Assembly (NCBI GenBank): GCA_004335835.1
Contig: RWJK01000764.1
Location: 1 to 37,575 of the forward strand
Source of the DNA: Scenedesmus sp. ARA3
Lineage: Eukaryota > Chlorophyta > Chlorophyceae > Sphaeropleales > Scenedesmaceae
DNA length: 37,575 nucleotides
Direction of reading: 5' to 3'
Under the pieces are notes generated by a model. It did no database searches. It saw only the letters and a program-made list of their open reading frames with translations, and was not told where the DNA came from. Positions 31,784 to 37,575 of the stretch are shown here, piece after piece; position 1 is the stretch's first letter, and every line of letters starts with the position of its first letter. Both the position numbers and the translations under genes were made by a program.

Positions 31784-33126
31784 GTATCTGGTGGCTGCAA
31801 GCCTCCGTGTTTGCTCCACCCGTCATTTGTCGTTGATTGTCATGGTACTTCAAGTTGCTCACTGCTCACATGTGACCGACTGCCTCCTGCCTGTGTGTGG
31901 CTGTGTGTGGCTGTGCGGCTGTGCTGTTGGCGTGTCTTGTGCAGGGTGCGCTGGACAACATGAACCTGTTCCAGGTCATCACCATCATGGCCTTCTTCAT
32001 GCTGCTGCCGGTGTCCATCCTCATCGAGGGCCTGCCCATCCTGCCACACAACCTGGCAGCAGCGGTGAGCTGCGATTACAGTGTAGATAAGAGAACAGTG
32101 TTTGCTACCGTTTGTCAACATATGTTTTTACATGTGTGTGCTGGGGTCCGTCGACCGTACCAGTAAGGGACACATGCATGCAGGTGCTCGGATCGCGCCC
32201 ATCCTGTACCGTGTGCTGTCTCATGCTAGCTGTCGAGCTGCCCAATCCCTGTTGCTCCATGACGTTCCTGCACTGCCAAACCCCTGCCTTGCAGCGCCAC
32301 GTCAGCACACCCATACCTCAGTCTCAACCAATGTTGTCTGCTGTGCTATGTTATGTGTGCCGTGAATCGCTCTCAGCACTGCCTCCCCAACTCATGTCTG
32401 CTGTCATGCCATGTGCATGCATGTTCATGTGCATTGCTGCAGGGCCTGGACAGTCTAGCACTGCCACCCCACAGGCTCTCACATCATCGTAACTTGTCTA
32501 CTGTGCTATGCCGTGTGTGCATTCACTGCTGCAGGGCCTGGACAGCGCAGCGCAGGCAGACCTGTTCCGGCGGCTGCTGTCCGCCGGCATCTGCTTCCAC
32601 GGCTACCAGCAGCTCTCCTACATGATCCTGTCGCGGGTGACGCCGGTGACGCACAGCATCGGCAACTGCGTGAAGCGCGTGGTGGTCATTGTGGCCAGCG
32701 TCATCGCCTTCCAGAACCCCATGTCCACGCAGAACGCCATGGGTGAGGCCCGCTCTGCGCTGTTTTTATTTTATGGAATGCCTTGTTGGTAGCCTGTTAC
32801 ATGTGGCTTCGGTCCTGCTGGTGCTGTCCAAAGAGCCTCTGGGGTGCCTGGTGCTGTTCAAGTAGTGCCTGTGACAATGCATACATCGAGCAGCTGTATA
32901 GCGAGCCAGAAGAAGACGCCGGCGGCACTTTGCACCTTTTCTCCAGAGCTGTTACCTGTGTGACTTGTGACTGCTGAGCGTGCAGATGCTTGGACTGTAG
33001 TGAAACGGTTGCTGGCTGCCCTGCGCTTGGAACTGTCCCGCAGGTACCGCACTGGCCATGTTTGGAGTGTTCCTGTACTCCCAGGCAAAGCGGAAGTACA
33101 AGGGCAACAAGCCCAAGGCAGCATAA
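29028..33126 (+). CDS. PPT: Plastid phosphate translocator, PEP/phosphate-type (PPT-like)
   Basis: Family role: inner-envelope antiporter that exchanges phosphorylated C3 compounds for phosphate between stroma and cytosol. Exons: 29028-29268, 29681-29774, 30140-30197, 30494-30571, 30934-31035, 31449-31667, 31945-32064, 32535-32742, 33044-33126; phases all close and the product is 400 residues, normal for the family. About 80 N-terminal residues, rich in Arg/Ser/Gln/Ala, look like a chloroplast transit peptide. The core has around ten membrane segments. Substrate-site residues of this family are visible: K191 in SFTHTVKAMEPFF, Y328 in [12 protein letters not shown], and K351-R352 in [30 protein letters not shown] and [10 protein letters not shown] favour the PEP/phosphate branch over the triose-phosphate branch (which has ALEPFF and LYNQ), but algal subtypes blur this. 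The protein ends in a Lys-rich cytosolic or stromal tail. Confidence 0.9.
30577..30606. repeat. (CAG)10 directly after the translocator exon 4 donor
   Basis: The donor reads GTGAG followed immediately by ten CAG units. The same intron ends with (CTG)6 and a CCGCAG acceptor (30910-30933), so its ends are complementary. Confidence 0.93.
30910..30927. repeat. (CTG)6 before the translocator exon 5 acceptor
   Basis: Six CTG units followed by CCGCAG make up the acceptor region of exon 5. Partner of the CAG tract at 30577-30606. Confidence 0.9.
31732..31782. repeat. (CAG)17 microsatellite in translocator intron 6
   Basis: Seventeen uninterrupted CAG units about 65 bp after the exon 6 donor. In one frame they give a long Ala run that extends an artefactual ORF through the intron. 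Confidence 0.95.
32436..32459. repeat. Intronic copy of the translocator exon 8 acceptor edge
   Basis: GCTGCAGGGCCTGGACAG recurs 92 bp upstream of the real acceptor edge at 32528-32551, including the CAG junction and the first codons (GLDS). Confidence 0.85.
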
Positions 33127-34442
33127 GCAGCAGCAGCAGCAGCAGCAAGCGCAGGCACGGCAGAAGACCCTGCAGCAGCTGCAGGGACAGGAAGCGCAGC
33201 AGCACTGGGTTCGGCTGTTGCAAGCACAGCAGCAGCTCGCATGAGGTTGTGATGCAGCGGTTCGTGTTGTCAGCCGCAACTCAGGCACAAGTGTGGGTGC
33301 TGGTGTTGCACTGCCTATGGCGTGGGTGCTGGCATCTGGAGGGCTGCAGGTCAACAGTTGGGCATGCTGCCATCGTGGGCAATGGAGGGGAGGGGGTCAT
33401 GTGCATAGTGCAGCAAAGCCAAGCAGCAACAGCGCGGCCAACGACTGCTGCATTGCAGCAATCATCTTTACTCTATTGTGTTTTGGGCAAATGGCGGAGC
33501 ATTTTGTGTCTTGCAGGGCGCAGCTACATGCAGGCAGCTGTGTCTGGGGCCGCGTCGCGTGCATGATTATGTGCATGCCTGTGTTCTGTGTCTGGCATGA
33601 CAATGCCATAGGGTTTGCATGCAGGTCCCTGACCCACCAGGCTTGCACAGCACGTGTCTCTTAGTGGGTATTGTGCCACATGCACAGCGTGCATCTGTGC
33701 ACATGTGTTTGTCAGGCGGCAGTGAAGTGAGCATCGGGCGACTATGGCAATGCAATGCAACTTGAAGGTGCTCGATCCGCTTGCATTGTACTGCCTAGTG
33801 CAGCACCTGCGGTGGGACTCGCAAGCTGCAGCTGTACAGAGGCAGCACCGGTACATTCTCCAAAGGCTGCTTTTTTGGTTGCATGGTGTGGTGGCGGCTG
33901 ACTGGGTGCACAGGTTCGGGTTCCAGATTGTTGCCAGTGCAGGCAGGCGATTAGTTGCCGCTGCAGGCGCATAGTTGCTGGTACATGCTCCTTGCTGGTT
34001 GCCTGCAGATAGCCCTGCATGCACCGCCAGCAGATGACCAGGCATGTATCTGGTGATACCAGACTCTCATTGTGTTTGTTAGGGGCTTGCAGGTTGCCTG
34101 TTAGGGTATGATTGACATTGCTGCACTTGGTCACATAAGATGACAGAAATTGACAGCATTCGCGATGTGGATTGAATCTTGGATGCTGGCTGCCTGGCAT
34201 GTTGTTGTGGCAGGGCATATAGGTCCAGATGAAGTATTTGTGGTGCATAAGAGGATAGATAGTTCAGGTGCTGTGAAGCACCTGCCACTGGCAAGGCATC
34301 ATCCTTATTCAAGGTGTGACATCGAGCCCTGCCTACTAGCCATGGCGCGGCCTATATGCCGCATGCATGCTGGGGTATCCTTCACAGACTGGGCGCTCCT
34401 AGTGGCACAGGCACATTGCTACAGTAAATCTAGGAGTTGTAA
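33127..34442 (+). other. Probable long 3' UTR of the translocator gene
   Basis: The + strand is T/G-rich here with no convincing ORF, typical of algal 3' UTRs. TGTAA at 34438-34442 is a candidate polyadenylation signal, 1.3 kb after the stop; the real end could be earlier. Confidence 0.45.
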
Positions 34443-35202
34443 CAGTCTCATTATGGATTTCCGGTTACAACGTTGCTAGCAAGTTAACATGCTGCGGTCA
34501 TCCGCTTGCACTGCACAAGGTGTTGCATGCGGCAATCGCCAGCCGCCAGAAGGTGCAAGGCTGCTGGGTTGGTGAGGTCCACTGCCGGTGGCTGGGAGCC
34601 AGATTGAAGGTCACCGTCTCAGGCAGTCTGAAGCTTTGCTACTAAGTACAATCCTGTTACCACTGGTGGGGGGCTGCAGTGCCACAACGCCCACAGTCAG
34701 AACACCAGGAGGAGAGGAGCACACGACCGCAACATGATGCGTGTGCCGGCGTTAGCCTGCTGGGCACCAGCCTGGAGCAAAACAGCTGCAGCAAGAGCTG
34801 CCAGCAAGCAATACGCGATGACGAGATGACGAGCATCAGCACGTGATAACACTGTGGCGAGCATGTTTTACACGCTGATGAGTATGATCGTGTGATTGGT
34901 GGACGACGGCATGCAGAAACATCGTGGCAGTGATGGCCAGCAAGATCACGCTGATCACTGTCCACCACCTCATGTACAGCTTAGACGCATCCTTCAAACT
35001 CCACAGTCAATGACGCAGTGCTTGGTGGGTACAACCGCGACAGCAGTTCACTGCAGCATTAAGGAACAGCGCTGATCGCAAGTCGTTGCATCTCATAGGT
35101 GTGCGGTAAAAAAAACATAATCTTGATACGACGCTGCACTGCTGTGTTCACGGAGTTCCGCAGACGCCCTGGGGTTCAACGGCCAGGTCCTAAGCCAGGC
35201 TT

Positions 35203-35226
35203 CTGACTGACTGACTGACTGACTGA
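35203..35226. repeat. (CTGA)6 microsatellite
   Basis: Six uninterrupted CTGA units in the gene-free region after the translocator. Confidence 0.95.
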
Positions 35227-36706
35227 CGGACCGTATTTCTTTTTAGTAATGGATGTAACATGCATGCAAGGATACGAGGACACACACCCTGAATCAAGTA
35301 CTTACTATTGTACTAATATGGCCCAAACCAAGTACTTAATCAAATCAAGTACCTAGGTTGCTGCATATCCACAGATGCCAAGGACTGCAGTGTGTATCAC
35401 ATCATATCGGAATTGGCTGATCACACACAAGTTGTGCTCAAGAAAAAATCCACCAGGTGAACATGCCACAGGCAGCTGAGCATCCAACCGCCCTTTTGAC
35501 CGTATCCCAAAGGAATAGCACATGGCTGCACTGCACACGATGATGACGCTTGCAGGGAGCATGCAGCTGTGACAAGCAAAGTTGCAGGATCACAGCAGCA
35601 GCTGGCCGGCCAGCGGCCACGCTCCCTGCACTGCAGTTCATCAGGTGCTGTGTAACACAGGGGCGGGCCCGTTGCAAGGAAACGCACCATCAACACGCAC
35701 ATAACATGCCATACACCTGATGCACTTTGAGCAGTGACGAGCACACGCGTGTGATACATACAGCCAAGGGTGTTAGTTGCAGCTGTGTTGCGGGGCACAA
35801 GGTCGCAAGGTGACCCTGCCTTGTGCCATCATAACTGCATCCATATACTTTCCATAGCACAAGGCATAAAGGCCTAATCATACTAATAGTAGCAGTACTT
35901 TCAAGGAGGCGGAGAATCCGCGTGCACGAACCAACATGCACCGACGGTCAACGCAGCCATGACTCAAAGTACTTCAGACAGCAGTATAACATGACCAGCA
36001 ACACAAACACAGCTCGCCCTCACATGTATTGCCGCCTAAGAGCAGCTAGGGGCAGCTGCATGCACTGTCGTCCCCATGCACGTCATACAAACGTATAATG
36101 TGTAACATTGCTGCTTTTGGTGTGCAGGAACTACGCCAGCAAGCCAGCTGCACCACAAATGCCTGCGACAGGCACCAGCACACAACTGGCCCTTCCCAAA
36201 GCACAGCAGAGCTGCAAGAACGGATCATCCAATGCATGCAACAGGCACTTCGGTAATCAGCTGAGCAGCAACAGTGGGTGCTGTGCCCCGGGGCTACTTG
36301 CTGCGGAGTGTTTCTGTCCAAGCCAATTGGCCCACGCACTCGGCTGTCAGTACAAGCAGTTACGCATATTACTAACCATCTTCACGCAGCCAGCTATGGC
36401 CGTGCATGCATCAAAGGTGGTGTACGTGCCACAGACCAAACAACAAGATGTATCTAGATTGTTGCTGTGCAGCATGTATGCTGCAGGCTGCAGAGCATGT
36501 GCTGCTGACACTGAAAGTAGCAGTGTCAGCTTTGTTGCAACTGCGTGGTATTTGCGGCAGGCAGAGCGAATTGTGTGTGGCCTCTGCAAAGCTCAACCAC
36601 ATCGAACCACATCAAGTAATCACACGCAGATGCAGCAGGAGTCGCGCTCAGTGTGTGATGGCGCTGCGGCTGCGACGTGGTCCTGCAACATGCAAAAAGT
36701 GCCACT

Positions 36707-36783
36707 GCAAGCAAGCAAGCAAGCAAGCAAGCAAGTAGCCTGAGGCCGGCAAGCAAGCAAGCAGGCAGGCAAGCAAGCACACA
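36707..36783. repeat. GCAA tetranucleotide microsatellite, two blocks
   Basis: Seven GCAA units at 36707-36734, then a second, less regular block with GCAA and GCAG units at about 36748-36783. Confidence 0.93.
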
Positions 36784-37575
36784 AGCCTCTGCTGCATTTG
36801 CGGTGCTGCATTTGCAAGGGCAGCACAAAGTGCAGGACCCCAACCACTGGGAGTGCTTGCACCAGCAGCAGGCGCAGTGTGGAGTGTTTTTGATGTAATA
36901 AGATGTGCGGGCAAGATGCTGGCCTAGTTGTACCAGCACACCCACCCAAGCGGATCCAACAGTGCTGCTTACGGTGCTGCAAGTGCTGAAAGCAGTGAGC
37001 GCATTCAAAATGGTTTGACTTCGCCTCACACTGCACGTGCTGTGCCGTGCAGTGCGACAGCTCAGGTTACCCCAGCTGCATGCTCTTCACAGAGCTTGCT
37101 TGCTGGGCTCCGGTGCTGAAATATATAACGCAAATAACATAACATAACATTTTTTGTGACGACCACAGCTGCTGCATGCCGCATCGGCAGCCCTGCCATC
37201 CTGGTGCTAACTACGTGTGCACTGTGCTGCTGCAACGCCAGAGCCCGCAAACAGAACGGCCGGCGCAAAAACATGCACGCACGTGCCTGCAACAAGAAGT
37301 GCAGGGGACTGCCGGACAGCCACATCATCAAGGCCCGGCACAGCACCGCAGTGCCTGCACAGACAGAAGCCCTGGACACCTAGAAATTGCATTACAGCCC
37401 TTCACCTGCCACCCCCCCCACCCATTATACATAAGGTAGACCAAGAGCGCAAACTGCGCAACGTACCAGACATCACCGCTGTTGTGCTGTCCACATTGTG
37501 CTCACTGGCACCTTTGTAGCACTGGATTTGTTACCTTGTGACATTCGACGGCCACATCGTCTGCACACGCTTGAC

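Larger units (their letters stand above)
34443..37575. other. About 3.1 kb without a recognised gene
   Basis: Short ORFs on both strands show no family motif. The stretch holds an AT-richer patch (35100-35350), an ATAAC-type run near 37131-37152 and, from about 36050 to the edge, + strand sequence poor in T, similar to 14300-18190. That composition would fit the 3' UTR of a minus-strand gene lying beyond the right edge, which I cannot verify. Confidence 0.4.

Noticed and set aside
36495..36535. Inverted repeat GCTGACACT/AGTGTCAGC as a possible terminator or regulatory hairpin
   Set aside because: A 9-bp stem in gene-free DNA with no context; likely to occur by chance at this length in this composition.
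34443..37575. Several 70-210 codon ORFs that might be a further gene
   Set aside because: No motif, no consistent splice phases, and composition like 3' UTR or spacer DNA; I could not support a gene.
1..37575. Transposable elements, tRNA and rRNA genes
   Set aside because: I found no transposase or reverse-transcriptase motif, terminal inverted repeats, tRNA cloverleaf or rRNA-like sequence by eye; a tool-based scan could still find decayed elements.

Overview
The window is nuclear DNA from a green alga, most likely a chlorophycean (Chlamydomonadales or Sphaeropleales). Genes are split into many short exons with GT-AG introns. Exons are GC-rich, CAG/CTG triplet tracts are abundant, TGTAA-type polyadenylation signals follow several genes, and one gene is a clear CCM1/CIA5 homologue, a CO2-response regulator known from this algal group. 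All gene models below were built by hand: exon edges were chosen so that reading phase, splice consensus and family similarity agree.

Layout, left to right. 231-5580 (-): bifunctional mRNA capping enzyme, 11 exons visible, 3' end beyond the left edge. 6216-9373 (+): ERp29-like ER-lumen protein, 7 exons, divergent from the capping gene across 635 bp. 10369-13937 (-): CIAO1-type WD40 protein of cytosolic Fe-S assembly, 6 exons, convergent with ERp29. 13938-18190: about 4 kb with no recognised gene, poor in T on the + strand, probably in part a long GU-rich 3' UTR. 18191-21137 (-): CCM1/CIA5 homologue, 5 exons, with an N that marks a frame break. 22001-24165 (-): TMEM33/Pom33-like membrane protein. 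24366-24886 (-): an unrecognised 65-residue protein in three tiny exons. 25155-27211 (+): NUDT5-like Nudix hydrolase, 8 exons. 27297-28409 (+): an unrecognised Ala/Ser-rich protein with a C-terminal membrane anchor. 29028-33126 (+): plastid phosphate translocator, closest to the PEP/phosphate type, 9 exons. 33127-37575: 3' UTR, then DNA in which I see no gene.

The genes are mostly unrelated housekeeping functions: mRNA capping, ER folding, Fe-S assembly, nucleotide-sugar clean-up and plastid metabolite exchange. CCM1 (inorganic-carbon response) and the plastid translocator both concern carbon metabolism, but nothing shows that they are co-regulated.

Three structural themes stand out. First, many introns carry one to four degenerate copies of the neighbouring exon edge, splice junction included, as short tandem duplications. 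Second, in three introns a CAG tract follows the donor and a CTG tract precedes the acceptor, so the two intron ends could pair. Third, two same-strand gene pairs are separated by only 85 and 200 bp with no TGTAA signal between them, and they diverge from one 268-bp promoter region, which suggests two back-to-back dicistronic units. One base-level anomaly, a single extra A in the catalytic lysine motif of the capping enzyme, is either a sequence error or an inactivating mutation.
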